From: an uncultured Rhodospirillales bacterium
GTDB taxonomy: Bacteria; Pseudomonadota; Alphaproteobacteria; Acetobacterales; Acetobacteraceae
DNA: 33,364 nucleotides
NCBI GenBank assembly: GCA_903845065.1
Contig: CAIMWH010000117.1
Location: 1-33,364 of the forward strand
Reading direction: 5' to 3'
Shown here: positions 7,578-15,644 of the stretch, piece by piece
Layout: every line of letters starts with the position of its first letter
Numbering within the stretch: position 1 is the stretch's first letter
The notes under the pieces: generated by a model
Databases searched by the model: none
What the model was told of the DNA's origin: nothing
Seen by the model: only the letters and a program-made list of their open reading frames with translations
Position numbers and translations under genes: made by a program

Positions 7578-7613
7578 GCGCCCGAAACCGGCCCCTAGGC
7601 TCACGAAGAGGAA

Positions 7614-8393
7614 ATGAACCGGGACATGGACCAGGAACCGCCGCACGCCGCGCTGCCCAAGCCCAGGCTGCCGAAAGCCTCGGCATTCCTGGCCGATCGC
7701 CTGCGCGAAGGCATCCTCGCCGGCACCTACGCCACCGGCGCCCCGCTGCCCAACGAGCGGGACCTCGCCGAAATCTGCGGCCTCAGCCGAACCTCGGTGC
7801 GTGAGGCCCTGCGCATGCTGGAAGTCGAAGGCTGGATCGCCACGAAATCCGGCCGCAGCGGCGGCTCCGTCCCGCAACTCCCCGGCCCCGACGCCCTCGC
7901 CCGCTGGATCAGCCTGTTCATCCGCAGCCAGCGTATCCGCTTCGGCACCCTGCTCGAAGTCCGCGAGGCCATCGAACCCCCGCTCGCCCGCCTCGCCGCC
8001 CTGCACCGCACGGAGGGGGACATCGCCCACCTCGAGTCCACCCACGCCGCCCTCATCGCGGCCCTGCCCGATCGGCCCGCCTGGAGCCCCGCCAACAACG
8101 AGTTCCACTCCGCCATCGTCCGCGCCAGCCACAACCCCATGCTGATCGCCTTCTGGCAGGCGAGTTTCCCGCTCCGCCTCGCCGCCGCCGGCATCGACGA
8201 ACCGCACAGCCCGCCCGACATGCGCCAGGCCGTGCTCGAAGCCCACCGCCGTATCCTCGACGCCATCCGCGCCGGTGACGGCGAGGCCGCCGAACGCCGC
8301 ATGTCCCGCCACATCCGCGCCTACCGCGCCTACATCGAACCCCAGGCCTCGCCCGATCTCGATCTCGCCGATCTCCGAGGAATCCTTCCATGA
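7614..8393 (+). CDS. FadR-subfamily GntR transcriptional regulator (FCD domain)
   Basis: A 259-residue regulator. A winged helix spans about residues 22-85 (FLADRLREGILAGTYATGAPLPNERDLAE, SRTSVREALRMLEVEGWIATKSGRSGG). The FCD ligand domain at about 105-235 keeps the usual metal-site surroundings (REAIEPPLARLAA, NNEFHSAIVRASHNP, AHRRILDAIRAGD, MSRHIRAY). FCD regulators bind small carboxylates or acyl-CoAs. Divergent placement from the catabolic operon, with a matching operator between, makes it the likely repressor of that operon and of itself. ATG 7614 has GAGG only 2-3 nt upstream, and ATG 7626 is an alternative, so the start is uncertain by four residues. It overlaps the CoA-transferase start as ATGA. 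Confidence 0.9.
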   Translation: MNRDMDQEPPHAALPKPRLPKASAFLADRLREGILAGTYATGAPLPNERDLAEICGLSRTSVREALRMLEVEGWIATKSGRSGGSVPQLPGPDALARWISLFIRSQRIRFGTLLEVREAIEPPLARLAALHRTEGDIAHLESTHAALIAALPDRPAWSPANNEFHSAIVRASHNPMLIAFWQASFPLRLAAAGIDEPHSPPDMRQAVLEAHRRILDAIRAGDGEAAERRMSRHIRAYRAYIEPQASPDLDLADLRGILP

Positions 8394-9595
8394 CAACGCC
8401 GAACCGCCCCCCGCCGCTGGCCGGCATCACCGTCATCGACCTCGGACAGATCTACAACGGCCCCTATTGCGGCTTCCTGCTCGCCATGGCCGGCGCCAAT
8501 GTCATCAAGGTCGAGCAACCCGGCGGCGAACATCTGCGCCGGCGTGGCGCGGTCGGCGGCGCCGCGCTGCCCTTCGCCATGCTGAATTCCAACAAGCAGA
8601 TGGTCACCCTCAACCTCAAAACCGCCCGCGGCCGCGAACTCCTCAAATCCATGGTCACCAAGGCTGACGTGCTGCTGGAAAACTTCGCCCCCGGCGCGAT
8701 GGACAAGCTCGGCGTCGGCTATGCCGTGCTGAACGCGGTCAACCCCCGCCTGGTCTACGCGCAAGGCTCCGGCTACGGCCTCAGCGGCCCCAACAAGGAC
8801 TATCCGGCGATGGACCTCACGGTGCAGGCGATGGCCGGCGTGATGTCCATCACCGGCTTCCCCGACCGCCCGCCGGTCAAGGCCGGCCCGGCTTTGTGCG
8901 ATTTCTTCGGCGGCGTGCATCTCTACGCCGCGCTGATGACCGCCCTGGTCGAACGCGAACGCACCGGCCGTGGCCGCATGGTCGAAGTCTCCATGCAGGA
9001 GGCGGTCTACCCCTCGCTCGCGTCGAATCTCGGCCTCTGGTACGGCACCGGTGGCAGTGTGCCGCCGCGCACCGGCAACATGCACGGCGGCATGGCCGAG
9101 GCACCCTACAACGTCTACCCCACCCAGGACGGCTTCATCGCCATCATCTGCGTCGGCGAAAACCAGTGGCAGGCCTTGTTGCGCGCCATGGGCCGCGAGG
9201 ACCTGCGCGATGACCCCCGCTTCATCAACCTGGCCGCCCGGATGAAAAACGTCGCCGACGTCGATGCCCTGGTCGGCGGCTTCACCGCGGGCTTCGTCAA
9301 GCAGACCCTGTTCGACCATCTGCTGAAATTCCGCGTCCCCTGCGCCCCGGTCCGCGATCTCGACGAAGTGGTGAATGACGCCCACATGCACGCGCGCCGC
9401 GCCCTAGAATGGGTCGATCACCCCCTCCTCGGCCGCATCGTGCTGCCCAACTCCCCCCTGCGCTTCGAAGGCACCGACCCGCTGCCCATCGAGCCCACCG
9501 GCGCCCTCGGCCGCGACAATCACGCGGTGTTCGCCGCCTGGCTCGGCCTGCCCGATGACGAAGTCGCCGCCCTCGCCGAGGCGCAGGTGATCTGA
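8390..9595 (+). CDS. CaiB/BaiF family III CoA transferase
   Basis: A 401-residue class III CoA transferase. It begins PLAGITVIDLGQIYNGPYCGFLLAMAGANVIKVEQPGGE, the family N-terminus, and the catalytic aspartate is D142 in YPAMDLTVQAMAG, which forms the acyl-aspartyl anhydride. RTGNMHGG and APYNVYPTQDGFIAI complete the signature. It moves CoA from a donor thioester to a free acid, and would activate the substrate of the divergent acyl-CoA pathway. Its start overlaps the regulator stop by 4 nt (ATGA), so both are translated together. It converges with the cyclase gene with only 3 bp between stop codons. Confidence 0.9.
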   Translation: MTTPNRPPPLAGITVIDLGQIYNGPYCGFLLAMAGANVIKVEQPGGEHLRRRGAVGGAALPFAMLNSNKQMVTLNLKTARGRELLKSMVTKADVLLENFAPGAMDKLGVGYAVLNAVNPRLVYAQGSGYGLSGPNKDYPAMDLTVQAMAGVMSITGFPDRPPVKAGPALCDFFGGVHLYAALMTALVERERTGRGRMVEVSMQEAVYPSLASNLGLWYGTGGSVPPRTGNMHGGMAEAPYNVYPTQDGFIAIICVGENQWQALLRAMGREDLRDDPRFINLAARMKNVADVDALVGGFTAGFVKQTLFDHLLKFRVPCAPVRDLDEVVNDAHMHARRALEWVDHPLLGRIVLPNSPLRFEGTDPLPIEPTGALGRDNHAVFAAWLGLPDDEVAALAEAQVI

Positions 9596-9598
9596 CCG

Positions 9599-11239
9599 CT
9601 ACCCCGCGACGCGCTGGATCAGCCGAACTTCCAGCCGCCCCACCCGCCCCGCCAACTCGGCGGTCTCGCGTGGCAACCCCGCCACATCCAGCCCGCTGCG
9701 CACGCATACCTCGTCCGAAACCACCGCCTCGCACCCGAACCTCTTGCACAGCCCCTCCAGCCGCGAGGCCACATTGGCCGGATCGCCCAGCGCGGTGAAA
9801 ATCCGCCGCCCGTCGAACGCGATCTCGCCCACCACAGCCATCCCGCAATGCACGCCGACGCCAAACCCCAGCCGCTCGCCGAGCGCCTCGATGTTCTGCC
9901 CGATCCCCGCCAGCGCCCCCATCGCCTGCCGGCACGCCTCCTCCGGCCCGCCATTCAACCCGAACAGCGCGAACACCCCATCGCCGGTAAACTGGTTCGG
10001 CCGCCCCCCCGCCGCCGTCACCGCCCGGCCCACCGCATCGACAAACCGATCGATCACGAACACCGCATCAAACGGCAACCGCGCCTCGGCCATCGCGGTG
10101 GAGGCGCGCATATCCACCACCATCACCACGATGAACCGCTCCTCGCCGCGCTGCACCGGCACGCGGCGCTGCAAATCCTGCACCGAGATATGCGGCGACA
10201 GCAGCGGCACCACCGAAACATCCCCGCCCGGCCGCACCTGGCAGGCCAACCGCACGTCCGCCTCGGCATGCACCCGCGCCAGCACCGCCCGCTCCGCCGC
10301 CCCCGCCGGCGGCAAAGCGCCCGCCGCCCCGATCACCCGCACGCGGCAGGTTGAACAGCGCCCCCGCCCCGCACAAACATGGGCATGCGGAATCCCCGCC
10401 AGAACACTCGCCTCCAGCACGCTCAACCCGCGCGGCACCCGCACCACCCGCCCACCCGGATACGTCATCCGCACCGAAGCCCCGCGCCATTCGCGCCAAC
10501 GCCGCACGCCTCGCCCGCCCAGCGCCAGCAGCACCAGCCCGCCCACCCCGCCCAGCACGCCATCGCGCACCGCGGCTGACCGCGCCGTCATCGCCGCATC
10601 GGCCGGCGGATAGGCCCGCCGCCACGCCGGGTCCTGGTTGCGCGCCATCACCGCCTGGCCGCCCTGGAAATACCCCAGCAGCGAAACCACCGGCAGCACC
10701 ACCGCGCAGGCCAGCAACACCGCGGACCACCGCGCGAAAAACGGCCGCAACCGCAACCAGAAATACAACCCCAGACACCCATGCACCCAGGCCACCAGCA
10801 CGGCGAAAAACTGGATCACCCCCAGATCGGGCCGGTCGATCCACAACGTCGTCAGCACCTGCGGATACCCCTGCACAATGCCGAACATCCACGCCCCGCC
10901 CCGCGTACCGATCACATGGCTCGCCAGCAGCAGCGGAATGCTCAACCCCAGCACCACCTGCAGCACTCCGCCGATGGTCCAGCCCAATCTCGGGCGCTGA
11001 TAAACCCCCCATATCCCCAGCAGGAAATGCGTCAGCAGCGCCGCATACAGCACGATCTGCCCGGGCCGATCCGCCCACACCACGCCATGAAACCAGAACG
11101 CCCAATCCGTCGCGGCGAGCGAAATATTGGCCAACGCGTGGCACGCCAGATGCGTCGCGACGAAGGTGAACAGCACAGACCCGCTCACCAGCCGCAGCCG
11201 GCGCAGACCGAAATGCGGCAGGGCGATGCGACGGGCCAT
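9599..11239 (-). CDS. cyaC: CyaC-like membrane adenylate cyclase: heme anchor + 2Fe-2S ferredoxin + class III cyclase
   Basis: A 546-residue three-part protein. Residues 15-245 hold six likely membrane helices with histidines H30, H34, H71, H108 and H153, reminiscent of the tetra-histidine diheme anchor of succinate:quinone oxidoreductases. Residues about 255-345 are a plant-type ferredoxin domain with C289, C295, C298 and C333 (CAGRGRCSTC ... RLACQ). Residues 368-510 are a class III cyclase with metal aspartates D376 (VVDMRAST) and D420 (FTGDG), plus N489 and R493. This matches Sinorhizobium CyaC, whose cyclase activity responds to quinone redox state. The base-selecting Lys/Asp pair is Q416/T482, so cAMP specificity is not certain. 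The start is ATG 11239; longer readings upstream run into the transporter gene in another frame. It follows the MFS gene by 8 bp. Confidence 0.88.
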   Translation of the reverse strand: MARRIALPHFGLRRLRLVSGSVLFTFVATHLACHALANISLAATDWAFWFHGVVWADRPGQIVLYAALLTHFLLGIWGVYQRPRLGWTIGGVLQVVLGLSIPLLLASHVIGTRGGAWMFGIVQGYPQVLTTLWIDRPDLGVIQFFAVLVAWVHGCLGLYFWLRLRPFFARWSAVLLACAVVLPVVSLLGYFQGGQAVMARNQDPAWRRAYPPADAAMTARSAAVRDGVLGGVGGLVLLALGGRGVRRWREWRGASVRMTYPGGRVVRVPRGLSVLEASVLAGIPHAHVCAGRGRCSTCRVRVIGAAGALPPAGAAERAVLARVHAEADVRLACQVRPGGDVSVVPLLSPHISVQDLQRRVPVQRGEERFIVVMVVDMRASTAMAEARLPFDAVFVIDRFVDAVGRAVTAAGGRPNQFTGDGVFALFGLNGGPEEACRQAMGALAGIGQNIEALGERLGFGVGVHCGMAVVGEIAFDGRRIFTALGDPANVASRLEGLCKRFGCEAVVSDEVCVRSGLDVAGLPRETAELAGRVGRLEVRLIQRVAG

Positions 11240-11247
11240 GCCCAACG

Positions 11248-12408
11248 TTAGCGAGGCGCCACCCGCTTCGCCAGCATCACGAACGCCCACAGCGCCGCCA
11301 GCGTCAGCAGGTTCAACCCCGCCGCCGCCATGAACGGCGCCGTCGCCACGCCGCTCACATCGCGCAACCATCCGGCGAACGGCGACAATGCGCCGAGGCA
11401 CGCATAGAACACGCTGTAGAACAGCCCCATCCCCACCGCCCGCTGCTCCGGCGCCAGCACGCGGGCCGGCAACGCCACGATCAGGCCGGACGGCAACCCC
11501 AGGATCGCCCCAAGCCCCAGCAACAGCAGCGCCGGATGCCCGCTCTCCGGCAGCAGCAGGATGCCCGCCGAAACCCCCACGATGCACAGCACCGTCAACC
11601 CCAACGGCCGCCCGAACCGCTGGCCGATCCAGCCGCCGGCCGGGCCCACCGGGATGGTGGCGAAACTGAACAGGCTCAGCACCAGCCCGGCGCCGGCCAA
11701 TGTCATGCCATGCTCGACGAAATAGCTCGGCGCGAACCCCAGCACGATGATGTAGCCGGCATTGGCGAACGTCCACACGAACCCCGCCGCGATCACCGCC
11801 AGGATCGCCGGCCACCCCAGCCCGGCGCCGATCGACGGCCCGGCACGGCGCGGCTGCCGCGGCACCGTCATCGCGGCCATCGCCAGGAACCCGCCGCACA
11901 CCGCCGCCGTCGCCAGCATCACCCCGCGCCAGCCGATCGCGTCCACCAGATACGGCAGCCCGATGGAGCCCGCCCCGATCCCCAGCGGCCAAGCCCCCAG
12001 CAAAACCCCCATCGCCAGCCCAAGCTCGGGACCGGGAAACCGATCCATCACCAGCTTGGACACCACGATGCCCAGCATCACCGCCCCGCAGCCCGACAGC
12101 AGGCGGAAACCAAGCGCCACCGCGAACCCATGCGACAGCCCAAGCCCCACGCCGCCCGCCATCATCAGCCCGATCCCGGCCAGCAGAATGCGCCGGTCGC
12201 CGAAGCGCGCGCTCAGCCACCCGGCAGGCAAAGCGATGACGGCGCCCAGCATGAGATAGGACCCCGCCAGCGCGCCAAGCGCCGCATAGTCGAGCCCCAG
12301 CTCATCGCGGATCGCCGGACCCGCGGCGCCAACCGACTGGAACTGCATCCCCATCGCCACCCGCAGAAACGAGAGCAGCACGAGGTAGACCCAGCGATTG
12401 GCCGCCAC
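11248..12408 (-). CDS. MFS transporter
   Basis: A 386-residue protein with about 12 hydrophobic helices, the size of a compact major facilitator. Motif A between helices 2 and 3 is AGWLSARFGDRRILL. The second half repeats a weaker version (GGWIGQRFGRPLGL) after SFATIPVGPA. It resembles the cyanate/nitrate-permease-like or drug/acid transporters without specific residues that settle the substrate. The start is GTG 12408 with only a weak ribosome site. It is 24 bp after the flavin reductase stop and 8 bp before the cyclase, so likely co-transcribed with both. Substrate unknown. Confidence 0.85.
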   Translation of the reverse strand: MAANRWVYLVLLSFLRVAMGMQFQSVGAAGPAIRDELGLDYAALGALAGSYLMLGAVIALPAGWLSARFGDRRILLAGIGLMMAGGVGLGLSHGFAVALGFRLLSGCGAVMLGIVVSKLVMDRFPGPELGLAMGVLLGAWPLGIGAGSIGLPYLVDAIGWRGVMLATAAVCGGFLAMAAMTVPRQPRRAGPSIGAGLGWPAILAVIAAGFVWTFANAGYIIVLGFAPSYFVEHGMTLAGAGLVLSLFSFATIPVGPAGGWIGQRFGRPLGLTVLCIVGVSAGILLLPESGHPALLLLGLGAILGLPSGLIVALPARVLAPEQRAVGMGLFYSVFYACLGALSPFAGWLRDVSGVATAPFMAAAGLNLLTLAALWAFVMLAKRVAPR

Positions 12409-12432
12409 GTCCCGGCGTTTCGCAGCGAGGTG

Positions 12433-12999
12433 TTAGGCGGAAGCGGCCAGACGGCGCGTCCAGGCGGACAGGTTGATCACCACCTGCTTGATCAGCCCAC
12501 GCGCCACGTCATCGCTCAGGCGGCCGTTGGCATCGAACTTGGTGGCGGCGTTGGCGACGAACACTTCCGGCGCATGCAGCAGGTGCATGCCCTGGCTCAC
12601 CAGCACCTGGCGCAGGTGATACTGCGCGCGCGCGGCGCCCAATCCACCACCGGTGCTCATCAGCGCGGCGGGCTTGGCGGCCCAGGCGCTCTTGCCATAC
12701 GGGCGCGAGGCCCAGTCGATTGCGTTCTTCAGCACACCGGGGAACGAGTAGTTGTATTCCGGCACGGCGAAGATGATCGCGTCGGCCTTCAGGATACGGT
12801 CCTTCAGGCGGTTGGCGGCGGCCGGAAACCCGGCGGCCTCGACATCGCCATTATAGAGGGGAATGTCGGAGTAGTCGTAGATTTCGATCGCCACGTCGGC
12901 GCCAGCTTCCTCCTGCGCGGCGCGCAGCAGGCCAGTGTTGAACGAGCCACGGCGCAGGCTGCCGGAAATCGCGAGGATATCGAGCTTGGTATCGGTCAT
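12433..12999 (-). CDS. NAD(P)H-dependent FMN reductase (ChrR/SsuE-like flavodoxin fold)
   Basis: A 188-residue flavodoxin-like protein. The FMN phosphate-binding loop is ISGSLRRGSFNTGLL near the N-terminus and the isoalloxazine-contacting motif is VPEYNYSFPGVLKNAIDWASRP; the late TGGGLGAARAQYHLRQVL matches the family. Members reduce FMN, quinones, chromate or azo compounds with NAD(P)H. The upstream AAGGTGA site lies about 6 nt from the ATG. It lies 65 bp after the cupin gene, so it could start its own transcript or continue the gloB operon. Two-electron quinone reduction would fit the redox-sensing cyclase two genes downstream; this link is inference. Confidence 0.88.
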   Translation of the reverse strand: MTDTKLDILAISGSLRRGSFNTGLLRAAQEEAGADVAIEIYDYSDIPLYNGDVEAAGFPAAANRLKDRILKADAIIFAVPEYNYSFPGVLKNAIDWASRPYGKSAWAAKPAALMSTGGGLGAARAQYHLRQVLVSQGMHLLHAPEVFVANAATKFDANGRLSDDVARGLIKQVVINLSAWTRRLAASA

Positions 13000-13064
13000 G
13001 GTTCACCTTCGGATAATAACAATGCTTACGATTTAGGAGCGCATGCGGCGGAAGGGAAGGGGGC

Positions 13065-13505
13065 TCATCCCGGTTCCCAGCCATGCGGCGCCATGGTGAA
13101 GCCGGCGAACTCGAACGCCGGCGTCACCGTGCAAGTCACCAGCGTCCAGGCGCCCAGCGGCTCGGCCGCCTGCCATACATGCCGCGGCACCAGGCCCTGC
13201 ACGCTGTCCCCGGCGGCCAGATCGGGGCCGAGGCGATGGGTGGTCTGGCTCACGCCGTCGGCCGAAAGCTTCAGTTCCAGCGCGCTGCCGGCATTCCATA
13301 TCCACAACTCATCCGCATCGACACGGTGCCAGTGGCTGCTCTCCCCGGCCGCGAGCAGGAACAGGATGGCGGTGCCGCTGCCACGCCCGCCGCCCGCCGG
13401 CTGGTCGCGCCAGGTTTCGCGGTAGTGCCCGCCCTCGGGATGCGGTTGCAGCCGCAGCGCCTTGATCACCCATGACGCCGGCAGCGTCGGGTCCCGCAGG
13501 TCCAC
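13065..13505 (-). CDS. Cupin superfamily protein (DUF985/cupin_5)
   Basis: A 146-residue single-domain cupin of the DUF985 type. The family opening is LRLQPHPEGGHYRETWRD, then the strand with metal-type histidines SSHWHRVDADELWIWNAG, and the late GAWTLVTCTVTPAFEFAGFTM. Function of this family is not established; a metal-bound small-molecule isomerase or sugar-acid role is possible. The start is GTG 13505, taken because GAGGGG lies 8 nt upstream, directly after the GST stop. No ATG lies near that N-terminus. It is 12 bp behind the GST gene in what looks like one operon with gloB. Confidence 0.82.
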   Translation of the reverse strand: MDLRDPTLPASWVIKALRLQPHPEGGHYRETWRDQPAGGGRGSGTAILFLLAAGESSHWHRVDADELWIWNAGSALELKLSADGVSQTTHRLGPDLAAGDSVQGLVPRHVWQAAEPLGAWTLVTCTVTPAFEFAGFTMAPHGWEPG

Positions 13506-13517
13506 CCGCGCCGCCCC

Positions 13518-14117
13518 TCAGCCGTCGTGCGGCACGGTGCGGGCGATCGCCGGCGTCTCGCTCATCACCGCGAACCAGGCGGCGAGGTTGGGGTGCGTCG
13601 CGCGCCAGTTCATCTCGGCGAAGCGGAAATCAAGATATCCCAGCGCGCAGGCCAGGCTGATGCTGCCGATATCGAGGGTGCGATGCGGCACCTCCTTCTC
13701 GAACTGCGCCAGCGTCCGCGCGATCGCCGCCATCTGCCGCGCCATGAAGGCATCGCGCGCCTCCTCCTTCGGCTTGCGGCTCTCCATCCGGCAGCCGACG
13801 GCGGCATCGAGGATGCCATCCCCCATAGCCTGCTGCTTCAACGCCCGCCAGCGCGCCCGCCCGGCCGGCGGAAACAGCACCGGCGCGCCATCGAGCCCGT
13901 CGAGATATTCGCAGATCACCGGGCTGTCGAACAACGCCACCCCATCGGCGGTGATGAGGCACGGCACCTTGGACAACGGATTGGCCGCGAGCAACTCGGG
14001 CGGCGAGGTATGCGGATTGGTCGACACGGTCTCGATCTGCCGGTCGATCTCAAGGGCGATGGCGCAGGCCATCACCTTGCGGACGTAGGGGCTGGCCGGC
14101 GAGTAGAACAGTTTCAT
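13518..14117 (-). CDS. Glutathione S-transferase
   Basis: A 199-residue canonical GST. The thioredoxin-like domain (1-80) has the catalytic-Ser region FYSPASPYVRKVM, the cis-proline motif LSKVPCLI and the glutathione-binding DSPVICEYLD. The all-helical domain follows, with LDIGSISLACALGYLDFR, the N-capping region of helix 6. It conjugates or otherwise handles glutathione thiols. The ATG 14117 overlaps the gloB stop by one base (TGATG), giving translational coupling; reading further upstream would be in the gloB frame region and is not supported. With GloB it forms a glutathione-linked detoxification pair. Confidence 0.93.
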   Translation of the reverse strand: MKLFYSPASPYVRKVMACAIALEIDRQIETVSTNPHTSPPELLAANPLSKVPCLITADGVALFDSPVICEYLDGLDGAPVLFPPAGRARWRALKQQAMGDGILDAAVGCRMESRKPKEEARDAFMARQMAAIARTLAQFEKEVPHRTLDIGSISLACALGYLDFRFAEMNWRATHPNLAAWFAVMSETPAIARTVPHDG

Positions 14118-14839
14118 CAGAACTTGTCCTTGCGGGAACGCAGGTCGGCCAGGGTGGCCACATCGGGGGCGCGCAGGAACGGATTGGCGGCCAGTTCGTC
14201 CGCCATCCGGCTCGGCAGGCTCGGCTTGCCCGCGGCCCGCCATGCCTTCACCTGCTCGGCATAGGCCGCCAGCGCGGCGTTGGCCGGGTCGGCATGCAGG
14301 GCGAAGCGGGCGTTGCTCTCGGTGTATTCATGCCCGCAGCACACCAGCGTATCCGGCCCGAGCGCGGCGAACTTCTTGAGGCTCTCGAACATCTCGGCCG
14401 CGTTGCCCTCCAGCAGGCGCCCGCAGCCCAGGCTGAACAGGGTATCGCCGCACAGCAGCACCTGCCCGTCGGGGAAGTAGAACGAGATATGCCCGCGCGT
14501 ATGGCCGGGCGTCTCGAACACCTGCGCGGTGGCATTGCCGAGCGTCACGGTATCGCCCTCGCTCACCTGCTGGTCGAGCTTCGGCAACCGGTGCGCGTCG
14601 GCTCGCGCCCCCACCACGCGGGCGCCATAGCGCGCCCGGATATCGTCGGTGCCGGCGATATGGTCACCGTGATGATGGGTCAGCAGGATCATGTCGAGCC
14701 GCCCGCCGGCCGCGTCGATGGCCGCCGCGACGGGCGCCACCTCGGCCGGATCGACGATCGCGGTCGCCCCGGTTTCGCTGCAACGCAGCAACCAGGCATA
14801 GTTGTCGGACAGGATGGGGACGAGGTGTGCTGTGATCAT
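14117..14839 (-). CDS. gloB: Hydroxyacylglutathione hydrolase (glyoxalase II)
   Basis: A 240-residue metallo-beta-lactamase-fold hydrolase. The binuclear metal site is LLTHHHGDHIAG, with the further ligands TPGHTRGH, LLCGDTLFSLGCGR and CCGHEYTESN. The last is the GloB-specific block after which the C-terminal helical substrate domain begins. It hydrolyses S-lactoylglutathione to D-lactate and glutathione, completing methylglyoxal detoxification. It is the first gene of the minus-strand set gloB-gst-cupin. No convincing Shine-Dalgarno precedes the ATG; a weak -10-like TACATC lies 6 nt before it, so a leaderless mRNA is possible. Confidence 0.95.
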   Translation of the reverse strand: MITAHLVPILSDNYAWLLRCSETGATAIVDPAEVAPVAAAIDAAGGRLDMILLTHHHGDHIAGTDDIRARYGARVVGARADAHRLPKLDQQVSEGDTVTLGNATAQVFETPGHTRGHISFYFPDGQVLLCGDTLFSLGCGRLLEGNAAEMFESLKKFAALGPDTLVCCGHEYTESNARFALHADPANAALAAYAEQVKAWRAAGKPSLPSRMADELAANPFLRAPDVATLADLRSRKDKF

Positions 14840-14915
14840 GGCAACGATGTAGCATCACCACGCGCCGCCGCAAACGTCCCCGAGATGACACATCAGCGCG
14901 ATCCGCCGGCCGTGA

Positions 14916-14927
14916 TATAAGAGGCCA
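14916..14927 (+). promoter_or_regulatory. -10-like element directly before a start codon
   Basis: TATAAG at 14916-14921 ends 6 nt before ATG 14927, the distance expected between a -10 box and a transcription start. No good TTGACA lies 16-18 bp upstream, so the call rests on the -10 box alone. Confidence 0.3.
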
Positions 14928-15637
14928 TGGTGATGGACGCCCACGCCGCCGCCGAGTTCTACGCGACGCCCACCGGCGCCGTGGCCGCGCACCTGCTGCG
15001 CCGCCGGCTGGCCGCGCTGTGGCCCCGGCTGGACGGCCAGGCGATCCTCGGCCTCGGCTATGCCGCCCCCTATCTGCGCCTGTGGCGCCAGCACGCCGCC
15101 CGCACCATCGCCCTCACCCCGGCCCAGATCGGCGCCGCCCGCTGGCCGCCCGGCGATGCCAACCTCGCCTGCACCGCCGAGGAGACCGCGCTACCGTTCG
15201 CCGACCTCAGCTTCGATCGCGTGCTGCTGGTGCATGGCCTGGAAGCCGCCGAAAGCGCCCGCGCTTTGCTGCGCGAGGTGTGGCGCGTGCTGAAGGATGA
15301 TGGCCACCTCCTCGTCGTCGCCCCCAACCGCACCGGCCTGTGGGCCCACCTCGAAGCCACCCCCTTCGGCCACGGCCAGCCCTACTCGCGCGGCCAGATC
15401 GAGCGCCTGCTCACCGCCTCGCTGTTCCGCGTCGAACGCCGGGACTCCGCCCTCTACATGCCCCCCACCCGCCGCCGCCTGCTGCTGCGCGGCGCCGGCA
15501 TGTGGGAGGATGCCGGCCGCGCCCTTGTGCCCCGCCTCGCCGGCGTCACCATCGCCGAGGCCACCAAGGACCTCTACGCCGCCGTCCCCACCTCGCCGCG
15601 CAAACTCCGCCGTCTGGTCTTCGCCGAGGCCAGATAG
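14927..15637 (+). CDS. SAM-dependent methyltransferase (class I)
   Basis: A 236-residue Rossmann methyltransferase. Motif I is degenerate (AILGLGYAAPYLRLW). The acidic post-motif region is weak, and motifs II/III are clearer: LPFADLSFDRVLLVHGLEAAE and ALLREVWRVLKDDGHLLVVAPNRTGLWAHLE. The pattern is of the UbiE/BioC-like methyltransferase_11 type with a longer C-terminal basic segment. Such genes often sit divergently next to gloB in alphaproteobacteria, as here. Substrate unknown. ATG 14927 and ATG 14933 are both possible; AGAGG lies 4-10 nt upstream depending on choice. A hairpin follows the stop. Confidence 0.85.
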   Translation: MVMDAHAAAEFYATPTGAVAAHLLRRRLAALWPRLDGQAILGLGYAAPYLRLWRQHAARTIALTPAQIGAARWPPGDANLACTAEETALPFADLSFDRVLLVHGLEAAESARALLREVWRVLKDDGHLLVVAPNRTGLWAHLEATPFGHGQPYSRGQIERLLTASLFRVERRDSALYMPPTRRRLLLRGAGMWEDAGRALVPRLAGVTIAEATKDLYAAVPTSPRKLRRLVFAEAR

Positions 15638-15644
15638 TATCGGA

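Noticed and set aside
11240-12220. N-terminal 300-residue extension of the cyclase frame
   Set aside because: This part overlaps the MFS gene in another frame and is Gly/Arg-rich without motifs; the cyclase starts at ATG 11239.
11536-13425. 629-codon open frame on the plus strand
   Set aside because: Antisense to the MFS, flavin reductase and cupin genes; composition of a shadow frame.
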